A stretch of DNA of 64,000 bases from Nymphaea colorata (lineage: Eukaryota > Streptophyta > Magnoliopsida > Nymphaeales > Nymphaeaceae). The number at the start of each line of letters is the position of its first letter. Within the stretch, counting starts at the first letter, position 1. A program made the translations under genes and the position numbers. Location of the stretch: positions 18,075,934 to 18,139,933 of the forward strand of contig NC_045138.2 of assembly GCF_008831285.2 (NCBI RefSeq). Direction: 5' to 3'. Below are positions 46,308 to 58,653 of the stretch, piece by piece. Under the pieces are notes generated by a model. It worked only from the letters and a program-made list of their open reading frames with translations, searched no databases and was not told the origin of the DNA.

Positions 46308-49300
46308 GCCCCCCTCAAGCTGAACGGCCTAGGAAGGACGTTAAGCTTGACATGAATGGATTCAAATGGTGAGCGAGCAAGGGGCTTGGTCATTGTATCA
46401 GCAAGTTGGTAAGTAGCTGGAACATGATGAACTGTAAGACGATGATTTTGCACATGATCCCGGATGAAATGAATATTGACTTCAATATGCTTGGTTCGTT
46501 GGTGAAAAACCGGATTGGCAGTCAATTGAACAGCACCCATATTGTCACATAAGAGCCGGGGAATGGTGGAAAGAGGGTGACGAAGTTCGTGTAAAAAATA
46601 TGATATGGAGAGAACTTCGGTGGCAGTGGAGGCCAACGCCCGGTATTCTGCCTCAGTATTGGAGCGAGCAACAGTATTTTGCTTATTTGCAGACCACGAA
46701 ACCAATGAATCTCCAAGAAAGATGGCAAAGCCGGTAGTAGATCTTCGATCATCAGGATTTTCAGCCCAATCAGCATCAGAATATGCTGTAAGAGAAAGGT
46801 GTGAGGACGGCCGAATAAGAAATCCAAGATGAAGAGTGTGCTTAATGTAGCGAAGTATGCGTTTGACGGCAGCCCAATGAACAGTGGTAGGAGCTTGCAT
46901 AAACTGACAGACCTTGTTGGTAGCATAAGCAAGATCGGGTCTGCTAAGAGTAGTATACTGTAGAGCACCAACAATTTGGCGATATGGAGTAGGATCAAGT
47001 AGCGGCGTCCCATCAAACTTGGATAACTTTTCGGCAACAGCTAAAGGCGAAGGAAAGGGCTTGACATCAACCATGTCGCTTTGCTTGAGAAGATCTTGCA
47101 TATACTGACATTGAGAAAGAAAGAGTCCTTGGGGTGTAAACTATGCTTCAACTCCAAGAAAATAATATAGATGCCCAAGATCTTTTATTGAGAATGCACA
47201 CCCCATTTGACATATAAGCTGATGAATGGCGGCGGAGCAGCTTCCAGTGATCAATATGTCATCAACATAAATAAGAATAAAGATGGAATTAGAACCCACA
47301 AATTTGAGAAATAGTGAAGTGTCAATCTTGGAGGCGGAGAAACTGTTTGAAATGAGAAAGGAACTAAGGCGTTGAAACCAGGCTCGAGGTGCTTGCTTAA
47401 GTCCACAAAGAGCTTTCTGTAACTTGCATACATGATGCGGATATTGAGTATTAACAAAGCCTTGAGGTTGTAACATATAAACATCTTCAGATAAAGTGCC
47501 CTGTAAGAACGCATTGTTGACATCTAACAGGCGAACCACCCAATTGTGTGAAACAGCAAGAGTAAGAATAATTCGAATTGTAGTGGGTTTAATCACACAG
47601 CTAAAAGTTTCAAAGTAATCAATGCCGGATTCCTATGTATACCCTTTGGCCACAAGACGAGCTTTATATCTGTCAATACTGCCATCAGCTTTTCTCTTGA
47701 TACGATAGACCCATTTATTGCCAACAATATTGTGAGAGGGAGAGAGAGGAACAAGAATCCAAGTGTTGTTCTTCATCAAAGCATTATATTCCTCAAGCAT
47801 GACATTGTGCCAATGGGAGAGTTTAGAGACTTGGGTAAAAGTTTTAAGTTCAATTTCTAAAGGCAACTCGGTAAGGTGAGTAATGTAACAGAGGTTGGGT
47901 TTAATGGATCCAGTTTGGAGGCGAGTGATCATGGAGTGAGTTTTGGGGGCTGGAGGAGGTGATTCATTAGGTAAGGATAGTGGGAAGTGAGAGGGTGGTG
48001 AAGTGGAAGGTGATGTTTGTGCGGGTGGTGAAGGGGAAGATGGTGGTGATGTGGTAATGGCAGGTTCATGTGGAGAAATAGGTGGTGATGGTGATGGTGA
48101 TGTGGTAATAGCCTTTGTGTGTGGTGCTATAGCCAAGAAATATGCATTTGGTGCAGCGATATTGTAATTTGTGAGTATTGTAAGGACGAAGATGAGGGTA
48201 GGCACATCCAAAAGTTTTAAGAAATGCATAGTTAGGGATTTGGTTAAAGAGCAGCTGAAATGGACTTTTCATATTTGTAACAGGTGATGACAGACGGTTA
48301 ATAAGAAATGCAGCTGTAAGAAAGGCAAAATCCCAAAACTTGAGAGGAAGGCTAGAATGAGCAAGTAAGGCGAGACCTGTTTCTATTATGTGACGATGTT
48401 TTCACTCGACTCTCCCAGTTTGCTTATGAGTGTGAGGGCATGAAATGCGATGATCAATTCCACATGATTTTAAGTAAGTGGATAGAGATCTATATTCTCC
48501 TCCCCAATCACTTTGAAATGCCTTGATGGGTCGCCCAAATTGTCTCTCAACAAGTTTTTGAAAGTCTCGAAAAATAGTCAAAACTTCAGGCTTTCTTTTA
48601 ATAATAAATAACCAAGTGAACCTTGAATATCCATCAACAAAATTAACATAATAATAATATCCTTGCATGGAAGCAATGGGCGCAGGGCCCCAAACATCAG
48701 AAAATATAATGTCTAATGATCCATTTATTTCATGAGATGAACTATAAAAAGGTAAACTGTGACTCTTCCCCATTTGACATGCTTCACACAAAGAGTCAGT
48801 TTTATTGAAACTAGAAGGAAGTCCATATTTACTAAGGACATGCTGTACAATTTTCATGGAAGGATGCCCAAGTCGCTCATGCCATTTTTGCTGCGTAGTT
48901 CGTTCACTAAGAAGAGCCGTTGGTTGACTCCCAATATCTCCCAAGTGCAGCTTGTAGAGCCCGCACTCATTATTTCTCTTGAGAAAAACCTGCCCTGTCT
49001 TGGCATCCTTAACATAACAAAATTGCGGGTGAAATTCAAGCAACACATCATTATCTTTCGTAAACTTGTGTACAGAAAGCAGATTTTTGGTGATAGATGG
49101 CACATGTAAAATATCTTTCATGATGAACTTGGAATCAAGATGAGAGAAAACAGAAGTACCAATGTGTGTAATGTTCAAACCTTGGCCATTTCCGATGCGA
49201 ACTTGATCTCCTCCATTGTAGTTAGATTGGATTATCAAGTTGTTGAAATCTGGCGTTACATAATGGGTGGCTCCAGAGTCAGGGTACCATCCTCCATGAT

Positions 49301-49310
49301 CAAATGACCC
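46106..49310 (-). pseudogene. Copia pol region, decayed (protease, integrase, RT, RNase H)
   Basis: Recognisable parts in order on the minus strand are as follows. The protease motif DSGATHYVT lies at about 49,262-49,290. The integrase zinc-finger region WHERLGHP...CEACQMGK and a catalytic core with SDVWGPAP, DGYSRF and FQSDWGGEY follow at 48,402-49,238. The reverse transcriptase N-terminal part is at 47,633-48,229, and the core with YVDDILITG at 47,141-47,596. The RNase H part is at 46,106-47,101, with [25 protein letters not shown] and TKHIEV. Reading frame changes occur near 49,310 and near 48,100-48,170. Stops occur near 48,400, 47,630 and 47,140. The usual Gly in the integrase TDGGGEF-like motif is Trp here. 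Confidence 0.9.
46309..46318 (-). promoter_or_regulatory. Polypurine tract of the Copia element
   Basis: The minus strand reads TTGAGGGGGG, one base before the 3' LTR. It is the primer site for plus-strand DNA synthesis. Confidence 0.8.
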
Positions 49311-50241
49311 ATAAGCATGTTTTGCACTTCAAAGCCCCATGGCCAGGCTGATGACATGCTTGACAAACTGTGCGACAATTTGCAGCAATATGACCATTAT
49401 TTCCACAAGCAAAGCAAGATCCAACCTGATTTTTCGGAGAACGATCTTGAGTTTTATTGCGACCTCTGTTATGTTTAAAGCGATTGCCACCAAAATTTTG
49501 ATTTTTCATCGTAAAATTTGCTGATGGAGTTCCAATAGGGAGATTATCAACTTCATCCAATTGCGCCTCATGAATAAGCAACATAGCAAGCAAGTCTTCC
49601 ATATTAATGGGATCAACCCTAGTGTTCAACGCAGTTCTAAGAGACTCATATTCTCCCGATAGTAAACCAGTCATGATGTAGGTGATCAAATCATCATCAT
49701 CCACTGGTTTGGATGCAAGAGCTAACTGGTGAGCAATACTTCTTGCTCTGCAGAAATATTCCGAAATAGTTTCAGTGTCTTTTCTTAAGTTCTGAAGTTG
49801 GTTTCTCAACTGCTGGATTCTTGTTCTTGAGCGAGCAGCATACATACGTTTGAGGGCATCCCATAATTCATGAGAGGAAGAAATTCCCACAACATGACTA
49901 CGAACAAGATCAGTTAAAGATGAAAGAATCCAACTTAATAAAAGCTGATCTAATCTGTACCATTCATCATACTTTGGACTCCGACATTGGAAACCATTGT
50001 TGTCATCAATCCATTCAGAGGGACATGGTTGTTTACCATCTATGAAACTCATAAGATTATAACTCTTAAAGAGAGACATAAACTGAGATTCCCAAATCAA
50101 ATAATTGTCTGATGCAAGCTTAATGGAAAGCAAATACTGAAGATTTGTAGGCGCAGGAAGAACAGAAAAAATCTGACCTGTAGTTTGAGATGTGTCTGGT
50201 GTAGCAGACTCTGAAGGATGATTGGTATTGTTTTCAGCCAT
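49300..50241 (-). CDS. gag: Copia gag protein
   Basis: The frame is open for 313 codons from the ATG at 50,241. The N-terminal half has the plant copia gag pattern (LASDNYLIWESQFMSLF, then WILSSLTDLVRSHVVG and LWDALKRMYAARSR). A retroviral-type zinc knuckle CFACGNNGHIAANC (CX2CX4HX4C) lies near the end, followed by a second CX2CX4HX4C set, CQACHQPGHGALKC. The frame stops at 49,300, just before the protease region, which continues in another frame. The open frame also extends upstream to 50,274 without an ATG. Confidence 0.88.
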   Translation of the reverse strand: MAENNTNHPSESATPDTSQTTGQIFSVLPAPTNLQYLLSIKLASDNYLIWESQFMSLFKSYNLMSFIDGKQPCPSEWIDDNNGFQCRSPKYDEWYRLDQLLLSWILSSLTDLVRSHVVGISSSHELWDALKRMYAARSRTRIQQLRNQLQNLRKDTETISEYFCRARSIAHQLALASKPVDDDDLITYIMTGLLSGEYESLRTALNTRVDPINMEDLLAMLLIHEAQLDEVDNLPIGTPSANFTMKNQNFGGNRFKHNRGRNKTQDRSPKNQVGSCFACGNNGHIAANCRTVCQACHQPGHGALKCKTCLWVI

Positions 50242-51008
50242 TTTTGAATGAAAAAACAGAGGGAGAGAACCCACAACCTCACGACTATTCTGTTCTTACA
50301 ACCTCAATGGTGGCACTTGAAAAATCCACAACGCTACCCTGTTCTCAACTTAGAAAAATCTGAGGTTTGGAGGATAGAAAGCCGAGATGAAGACGATTCC
50401 AACGAACTAAAGATCGTCCAAAACGGGTGTCGGAGGAATCAGCGCCGAAGATTTGAAGAAACAACAAGTTTTGCCTTTTCCGCCGGTGAGAATGATGATT
50501 TCGGGGGGTGTCAACGCCTGGACACGTGCAAGAAAGGCCAAGGACATGATGACAATGTGTTGTTTGTGTTGAAAGAAGCCCGACACGTGTTGAGCGGGAC
50601 TCGGTGTCGCTTGAAAAAGGTGTTTAACGCGACACAGAGGCGGGATTCGACGAGAGGTGCTGACGCGGCTGCGTGAGACTCGACGGGACTCGCGAATTCC
50701 GGTCGTGTCCCGCTGATGATGACACGAAACCGTGGTTATTCGCCGGTGACGGAAGAACACGGCAGAATATTCCGCCGGGATTCTTCGGGATCGCCGGGAA
50801 ACGGCCTCCGCCCGAAAAAACTCTGTTGAAACTTCAAATTCAGATTCCGAGCTCGTTCTTGGGCCAAATCGAGCGTTCTTGGGCTCGTTTTGCTCGGAAT
50901 TTCGTCAGCAATCTTCTGATCCAGCAATCAACACGTTTTGAACCCACTGTAGGCTGGATTGCTAGCTGGAACACCCGGTGGTTGTAGAAAAGGAAGATGG
51001 CCGTGTGT

Positions 51009-51021
51009 GGCTCTGATACCA
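51009..51021 (-). promoter_or_regulatory. Primer-binding site for initiator-Met tRNA
   Basis: The minus strand reads TGGTATCAGAGCC immediately after the 5' LTR. This is the classic plant copia primer-binding site, complementary to the 3' end of initiator methionine tRNA. It fixes the LTR boundary and the element's strand. Confidence 0.92.
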
Positions 51022-51325
51022 TAAAAGGGAAAAAGGCAAAACACCAAGACATAGAGAGTTTTAACGTGGTTCGACTCAGGATCGAGTCTACGTCCACGAA
51101 CAAAGGTTTCTCTCTCACACGCCTCAATCATTTGTGTGAGAGGTTCCATTAACATTTAAAGGAATACAAGGGTCATTCATTTCTTGATTTCTAGGATCTT
51201 GATTGGCATCAATATCTTGAAGATATTGTTGGTTACACCTCTGATTTTCTTTCCTAATCTTTTGATCAACAGAAACAACAACAATTTTGCCAGCGATATT
51301 GTTTCCTTGAGCATGATCTTCAATA
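51022..51325 (-). repeat. 5' LTR of the Copia element (304 bp)
   Basis: It pairs with 46,004-46,307. On the minus strand its ends are TATTGAAG and CTTTTA, so the terminal dinucleotides are TA...TA rather than the usual TG...CA. Confidence 0.9.
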
Positions 51326-51330
51326 CTCAG
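51326..51330. repeat. Copia target-site duplication, right
   Basis: The 5 bases ctcag correspond to ctcat at the left end with one mismatch. Confidence 0.55.
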
Positions 51331-52330
51331 GAAGTTCAAATTCCCTTACCTTCGGTCCTCCTTCATGTTTCTAATATTCTCCTGCATAATAGACTCAAAT
51401 AGGTTGTAAGCTCTAGGGGAAACTACTTTGATAACATGCTCAGAATCCCAAATGTGAAGCCAAAATTTTGCCTTAATGCCATTGTTGATCTCTCAAGTAA
51501 TCTTGTCCCTTTATTGTCTTTCACGCCTGAAAAATGGTTTTTCAAATAGAAGAGTGGTTGTGAAATGCCTGGGAAAGACCACGTGCCCTTAGGCTTGAGA
51601 TATATATATATTCTTTTACTATCAGTGAAGCGCGTTAACTGCCGTCTGTCAGAGCTTTGCATACCACAAACGCTAGAAAGGCTTTGTTAGCATCCTCCAG
51701 CCTTGTGATGCCCACTCCTCCTTCAACTTTGGGAAGGCACAGTCTCTCCCATTTAATCATATGTCATTTCCTCACCTCTTTACTATCACCCACAGTAAGT
51801 TTGCACTCAAGTGCTCTATATGCCTTTAGGGAGTTGAGATTATCTTAAAGACTAGGCTCCAATATAAAGGACTAGCAGCTATAACAGATCTGAAAGGCAG
51901 AGGCATCCAACATATGAAAAAGCCGCTCTTCCAGGATCACAGTTTACTGTCATCTTTCATGATCATTTGACTGCACTGACTGTCGGTTAAGTCTCCAATC
52001 TGTGGGGGGAACCCCAAATATTTGGTTGGCAGCTCTCCTAGTTTCCCACCATGGGAATTGCTTACTCTCATGCACTGCTTCTGACAGAGGTTGAAGTTGA
52101 GGAGGTTTGTCTTTTTCACAATCGACTAACTTGCCCGAATGGACTTCAAATTCATTAAAGATTGCCCATGCTATGCTTTGTTGCTAGGCTTCGATAGAAT
52201 ACTTCACTGCCGTCAAGAAGAGACGCCGAGATAAAGAGTCTCTCTGATGGAACTCTGTCCTAGGCATCAACAAATCACCTTCCTTTACCATTGATATGGA
52301 GGAGCTATGGTGACCGAAGACTCCTTTTTC
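51331..52330 (-). mobile_element. LINE remnant, reverse transcriptase part
   Basis: Minus-strand fragments in different frames match plant LINE reverse transcriptase in the right order. DLLMPRTEFHQRDSLSRRLF (about 52,230-52,300) corresponds to the RQGDPLSP block. LGELPTKYLGFPPQIGDLTD (about 51,990-52,060) is the LP-KYLG block. WERLCLPKVEGGVGITRLED (about 51,670-51,760) is the W--VC-PK-EGGLGIR block. Stops and frameshifts are frequent. The Copia element interrupts it before the zf-RVT domain at 45,540-45,998. Confidence 0.82.
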
Positions 52331-52828
52331 TCTTCCCTCTTCCTTCTCATTCACAACACATTTGATCATAGATCTTTGTCATCATATACCATCCTCGAAC
52401 ATAAGCAGGTGGTTGAGCTCTTCTTTAATCAGCGCTTCTTCCACCACAACCCTGCAATTACCACTTTCGATGCTCTCTTAAGCGATAACTGTCTCTTTGT
52501 TGCACACTGAAGATTGTATTTGTCAATTTTGAGTTGGGTAAATTTTGAATATTTTTTCTGGAATGCGGATCTGGACCCAGACTCATACTAAGAAATATCC
52601 GAGCATCCGTCCCGAATCCAATCCATTGATGAGTAGCGTCGGTTCCACAGGTAGATGTTTCCCCTGGAAAACTCTTTCCCTTTGGTTTCTTAACCCGAAA
52701 GGTTTTCTACCAGTCAACGCCAACGCCAACGCGTCGACGGCAGAACTCGACACGTGTGAAGAATCACGAATAGTCTTGAAGCATCTCCCAGACGACGTTT
52801 CTGGTCATGCCTTCTCCTGAACGACACC

Positions 52829-52840
52829 TATTTATATATT
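52829..52840 (+). promoter_or_regulatory. Probable TATA box of the Lifeguard-like gene
   Basis: The sequence tatttatatatt lies about 145 bp above the start codon and would give a leader of roughly 110-120 nt. Confidence 0.5.
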
Positions 52841-52981
52841 GTACCTCTACAAGCCTTTTTGTTCCGTTTCAGGAGTCTCTCTTCCCTGCGCTCCTTCGAT
52901 CTGCTCGACTCTCTTAACCCCAACTCGTTGTTGTTTCTTCGATTCGTCACTTCTTCCCAGTGAGATATTGACCGGCCGGAG

Positions 52982-55371
52982 ATGTGGCAGTGGCAGAGGC
53001 CCTACAGGAAAAGCGGTGATGTCGAGGGCGGTACGGCGCCCCTCTACCCGATGATGCTCGAGAGCCCTGAATTGCGATGGGCGTTCATCAGGAAGATCTA
53101 CTCCATCCTTACCATCCAGCTCCTCCTTACCATCGCCGTCGCGGCGGTCGTCATTACCGTGCGCCCGATCTCTCTGTTCTTCGTCTCTACCACCGCCGGC
53201 CTCGTTCTTTACATTGTTATCATCATCCTGCCTTTCATTCGTGAGTTACCCTCTCTTCTCTGTGGCTGGTCTGGGTCGTCTATTCGTCTACTGGTGGGTG
53301 GGACGGGATTTCGATTTGTATGAACATTGCTGGATTACTTACTCTTTTCCCCCCCTTTTTTGGCAGTTCTTTGCCCTCTATATTTCTACCATCAGCGTCA
53401 TCCAGTCAATCTGCTTCTTCTTGGATTGTTTACAGTCTCTATAAGCTTTCTCATCGGTTTGACATGCGCCTTCACCAGTGGTAAGAGATTTCTTGTCCTT
53501 TCTTAGCTTTTGAGTTTTAATCTTGATCCTTCATTTTGTGTGCACTCCCTCGCTGTTTCTTTGTCATCTTGAGAAACTTCAATCCTGTATGTGTTTCGTG
53601 TAATTTTGGTTTGATAGTTAGTTACCGTGAGGAAATTGTGAGCGATATGAGAGTCTGATTCTTGTTTTATGTTGAGCCCTTGGAGGTCACTTAAAAAAGG
53701 ATGTCAATCCTTGGGTTGAAGAGCCAAGTGCTTATTTCCCCCTCACTTCACTCCTGATGCTTAGTTGTCCTGGACCAGAAAACAGTTGGAATCGTTTTTG
53801 GTATAGGAAAAAGAATCTGAAGAGAAAAAGGGTAGCTGTCGCGGAGGGCCTTACTTGTTGGGGTCAATCCCAATCTTTAGTTGCGTTTGACACAATCCAG
53901 GAATTTGACCGGAGATCGATTTTCTTCGTGTAGCTTGCATGATTCTTGTATATTCAACGACAAGGTTTCACATTAGGATGTTATTTGGCGATTTTGGTAG
54001 TCATAGGACCCAATTTAGGTTGACATGGTTGGTTGATATTCAACTAGTTGTAGATTCCATTTTGCAATGCTAATGGTGCGTCCTGCATTTATGTAGATTA
54101 AGTACGTTATCAATCTCCATTTCTCCGATGCTAATGGTGTGACCTACATCTTTATTTGTGATGCCACTGTTCAGGCTTCGGAATACTGGTAGGGCTTGGT
54201 CATGGTCGTAATGCCACTTGAAAAAGTTTTGTAGGATGAAAGGTCGTTTTTCAGTTTCATATTCCTAAGCAAATTTTGTCTGTTTCCGATAAAAAGTAGA
54301 ATAGTTGGGAGAAAGTTGGGAAAGGTTAGTTGAAAAACGCATATGATCTACAGTTTCTGCAAGAATCTTATTCCTGTTAAGTTTTTAAGGGGGAAAAAGG
54401 TTCTCCCCTGGAGAGAAGGTAAACGACCTCTTTTGGCGACTCTTTTTTTTTCCTAGAAACGCACTTCCCTACGTCTAATCAAAGTGATCCAGTTCTTTTG
54501 GCTTTCAGAACCTTTGTGTAAGAATGTTTTTCGCTCGTAGTGTTCTTCGAGTACTTTGCTGGGATTGTGATGGTATTCAATTTGAGGTAGCTGTGGGGAG
54601 GGGGACGCGTAGGCACCAAAAAGATCTATTATATAAAATCACAGTTGAGCTGGCTTATCCAACCTGTGAGAATCTCTTAATGGTACATCCTTTGATAATC
54701 CAGCCTTCCGGTGAAATGTTCATATTAAAAAAAGATCCAGTGTTAAGATGAGTTGAAATTTCTAGCCATGTGGTTGTTGCTTTTTCTAGAACGGCCTACG
54801 CCTGTAGTTGCTGGATCCTTGAATAATGTTTGAACTTTCTTGATGTATATTGCTACATGTGCTTTACTTTATCTAGTCACTCAACTGTTCTGTCTCTTGA
54901 TCAGGCAAGGTTATCCTTGAAGCTGCAATTCTGACTGCTGTGATGGTCGTGAGCTTGACACTCTACACGTTCTGGGCAGCAAGACGGGGCCAGGACTTTG
55001 GGTTTCTCGGTCCATTCCTGTTTGGCGCTTTGTTTATTCTCATAATCTTTGGCATGATCCAGGTAAAAGTTTTACAAACCAAATAGTTGTTGCATGCTGG
55101 TCTCCATTCGTTTCCTTAATCCTTGTTGCCTGAATCCTGTTTCTGCATGTTTTTTTTTTCTCAGATTTTCTTTCCTTTAGGGAAGATTACCACAATGATC
55201 TATGGCGCCCTCGCAGCCATCATCTTCTGCGGCTACATTGTCTACGACACAGATAATCTGATCAAGCGATATACTTATGATGAATACATCTGGGCCGCAA
55301 TCGCACTCTACTTGGATATCATCAATCTGTTCCTTGCCCTCCTCACTGTGTTCCGCGCATCTGATAGTTGA
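52982..55371 (+). CDS. LFG: Lifeguard / Bax inhibitor-1-like membrane protein
   Basis: Exons are 52,982-53,240, 53,367-53,480, 54,905-55,062 and 55,165-55,371, giving 245 residues. Junctions are GT/AG with consistent phases. The product has a charged cytosolic N-terminus (to about residue 36) and then seven hydrophobic segments. Plant LFG hallmarks include ELRWAFIRKIYSIL, CPLYFYHQRHPVNLLLLGLF, GLTCAFTSGKVILEA, TLYTFWAARRGQDF and YIVYDTDNLIKRY. The YDEYIWAAIALYLDIINLFL segment near the C-terminus is the conserved end of the family. These ER/Golgi/tonoplast proteins of the TMBIM superfamily modulate calcium release and cell death. The length is normal for plant LFG proteins. I do not assign a subfamily number. 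Confidence 0.93.
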
Positions 55372-57360
55372 AATGGATTGTAATCGACATCTTAATCAGC
55401 AGACCACCGTATTTTTCTTCAGTGGTGCACAGATCTTCCTGGTTAACTTTGGAAAAATTGTGGATTTGTAAAGAGCAAAAGAATTGGAAACTATAAGTAC
55501 CGTGCAATTGCAAATTTAGTTCTGTTTAAGACGTACCAGGGAGAGATTGCGTTGGTTGTGGGTTTTCTCGCCTTTGCTGGTCCCTGTGGCATAGAATGTT
55601 TTCCCGTGGATCATATGAATTCATCGTTTCATTGTGAGAAGGCTGTCGACCTGTTGGGAGTAGTTATCATTGGGAAGAATAAAAAGGCATCTCCAGAGAG
55701 ACGATCAAAGAAAAAATTGAGAGCTTCAGCTACTGACCTAGTCCGGGAAAAACTCTTTTGGATGAAACATGGTAGAATCCCTTTTTATCTGAACGGAAAG
55801 AATATAAATATTTATTTGAACGGAAAGAATATAAATAACTAAAGGATGAGGAAATCTCACAAAGCTATATGCTATACTGAAGGATAAGGACGAGGAAGTC
55901 TCTCACAGCTACACTGAAGGACAAGGAAATCCAACCAGCGCCTCGACTACCAAATCACCATCCTACCAGGACCCATCATACGAGCAGCAATTCCATAATG
56001 TGACCCTGCAACTTGAGAATTGGACATGACAAAGATCTGTTGAGGACCAGCAATTCCCGCCCTTAAACACCTCAAACTATTGAGAGTAATCCAAGGATCC
56101 GTCGCAGACAGCAACCTGGAGATTTGCCCTTTGTGCCAGAGAATAAACGAAAACAAGAAATAGCCACTTCAAGGGGCCAGTCACCGTCCTTACACATTTC
56201 CCGTAAAGGACTGGAGAAAACTCCAGTCTTGTGTATAACGGATATAGAAGAAAAACACAGACCTCTTTTAACATGGAAATGCTTGAGATGGCTGTGAAAT
56301 CGGTGGCAGCATGACCTTGACCGCTTCCTACTCTTCCCGCAATTTTCTCAAGTCGCGCCTCTTTCTTTCAGCATTCCCTTTGAAGAACCCATAACTACGT
56401 TGACGAGGGCGACTAAACTGATGCCTTCACAAATATTTGCATTCTTGAAGCAGAGATTTGCCGTAACCCCCTCTTTTCCCTCCAATGACAGAAGTTGCCT
56501 CTCAGGGCTTATCTTGAAACCCTGGCATTTTTCAAGCCGTATAATTGCATGGCTTTGGAGCTTGATTGAAAAGAATGGACTTACCGCGGAACAACTGAAG
56601 GGAAGCATGAGGCTGTAAACTGAGCTATGGGGAAACTAGTATTGGCCAGCATTATCATGACGTGGTCGTTATTTCTCAGCACATACTGCAAAATGGCGCA
56701 GCTCCATCTTTTAAACATCTTTTTCTGTTGACTGTGCCCAAGTTTCCAAACAATTAAGATTTGTTCACCAGTTCGGAGCCTTCAAAAAAAAAAAAAAAAA
56801 AAAACCCTTCCCACAATCAGGAATCCTTTAAAGTTTAAACTTCACGCTTAGTCATTTTTCAAGCTTGTGGATGAGGGTTATCCTCAGTTGTAAAGAAAGG
56901 ACGATATCATCTGTAAAACATAATTCGAGCAGTTGAGGAGTTATTCACATCCCTTGGATTCTAGAGTTTTGATAATTTATTTCAAACTTTTTTTGGAAAA
57001 AAAAAATGCAAATTAATATGCATGTTTAAAAATATAGAAGTGGATAAAAAGCATGTTCTACTTTCTTAGACATGAATATGAGCGTTAGAAAAAATAATAA
57101 TCTATTGATTTCAAATTCTCATCTACACGTTTAAAACATACTTCCGTTTTATAGATTGAAAATGTTGGCATTCATAAGCATAAACGATAGACCGAATTAA
57201 AAACGTAATGCATGTCGAAATTAACCAGTATTACAATGAGACTGATTGAACTCATTCCTCAACCAGCCTCAAACTTGGGCTGCTTTGTCTCTCCAAGTCC
57301 CAGCTTAAGTCACTTATCTATGCAAACTGTACCTTAACTGTATGGTTAATTTGCGAAGTT
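55372..57360. other. Downstream region of the LFG gene and intergenic DNA
   Basis: The first few hundred bases probably include the LFG 3' untranslated region. A 27-bp tandem duplication lies at 55,784-55,837 and a 21-base A run at 56,784-56,804. Overlapping open frames at 56,348-56,618 on both strands match nothing I know. Confidence 0.45.
55784..55837. repeat. 27-bp tandem duplication
   Basis: Two adjacent units with one difference are built on gaacggaaagaatataaata. Confidence 0.9.
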
Positions 57361-57781
57361 AAGGGGCGTTTGATGAGATTGGGATTGTGGAATCTTGGAA
57401 TTAAAATTCTCATTTTTGATGAAATGTAAATTGAGCTATGAAACAAAAAATTTTGATTCCAAAATTATAGCTACACTTGTTCATCAAAAATTCCAAAATT
57501 GTAATTCTGCTTTAGGAAATGAAATTATGATTTCAGGATTTCAGAATTTTATTTATCTTTCTTTAGGGTACATGCCATGATGATTTTAATTCATCAATTC
57601 TAAAATTTTAATTTCCTGTTTTATCAAACACATTATATTAATTTTAAAATCAAAATTCCAGGCTATCAAACACAAAGGAAAAGTAAAGAAGAGAATCTTC
57701 ATTCCAGTTTCAGTTTGAGGTGGAATTTTGTTTCTAGAATCTCAATTCTATAATCAAATTCAAGATCGTCAAATGCCCCCT
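57361..57781. mobile_element. MITE-like element with GGGGCGTTTGA / TCAAATGCCCC ends
   Basis: It starts aaggggcgtttgatgagatt and ends agatcgtcaaatgccccct, which are imperfect inverted terminal repeats. The internal 400 bp are A/T-rich with many variants of ttttgattccaaaatt and no coding frame. This fits a miniature inverted-repeat transposable element. I could not fix the target-site duplication. Confidence 0.6.
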
Positions 57782-58653
57782 ACAAGAAAAGACAAGTATG
57801 GGTTTGTCAATAGCCACAACCCAGAGATGAGCACCTTAACAGCTCTATGAGAGAAGGAACTGATTCAAACTGGCCTCTGGCTCAAAATAAACAGGCCTCA
57901 TATGAACAACTTTGACGGTAGAATCTGCCAATCCATGGAAGTGGCAACCATGACCGACTTAGTGCCCGTTTGCCTGCCAGGTGAGTTCTATTGTGGACGC
58001 GGGATAGTTGCTTGATGGAAGAATTTGTTGTTAAAAAGACCATAAATCTTCGCTAAAGCCATCATAAATCATCCCCACATATAAACTGTCCCTAATGCCA
58101 ATGGAGTAAATTAGCACATGCATGAAGAATTTCACTGCCATGCAGACCCATATACCCTAAGAACCTATAATTGGTGAACTAAAACCATATTCAAACTTCA
58201 ATATAGTCAAAATTTTCGAAGTAGACCTTCTAATCGTGCAGAACAGTACGACAATGAACTAAATATGCTTTTAGCTTACAGAAAGTCATTCATTTTCACT
58301 ATAAATTTGGTATCAATGTTCTACTTCCTCTCAAAAGATCTTCAAGACAAGAATAAACTGATTTCTGCTTCACTATTGTGCTCTCTAGGACCATTTTCAC
58401 TGCCTACATGCAAGATTAAACAACCAATAATGATATTAAAGAGAGGGAAAAAAAAAGAAAAGAAAGAAAAGGATAGCTAAAGCAAGCCCACATCTTAAGC
58501 TAATCAAGTTAAAACTGGCAAGCACAACATATAACCCTCATAATGAAACTTTCTCGGTACAACCCTCTGGTCGTTATTTTGATGACCCTTCTCGCTTGGC
58601 ACCTGCAGATCATTTACAAGCTAGTTGTGCATGAACGTAGAATTTTTCATCGG
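57782..58653. other. Intergenic DNA
   Basis: No gene or structured repeat recognised. A purine run near 58,441-58,476 is the only notable composition. Confidence 0.45.

Larger units (their letters stand above)
46004..51325 (-). mobile_element. Full-length but defective Ty1-copia LTR retrotransposon (5.3 kb)
   Basis: The element reads on the minus strand: 5' LTR (51,022-51,325), primer-binding site, leader, gag, protease, integrase, reverse transcriptase, RNase H, polypurine tract, 3' LTR (46,004-46,307). Integrase before reverse transcriptase identifies the copia type. Frameshifts separate gag from pol and lie inside pol, and several stop codons interrupt pol, so it is not autonomous. It is inserted in an older LINE. 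The small size and short LTRs suit the compact copia lineages, but I do not assign a lineage. Confidence 0.93.
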
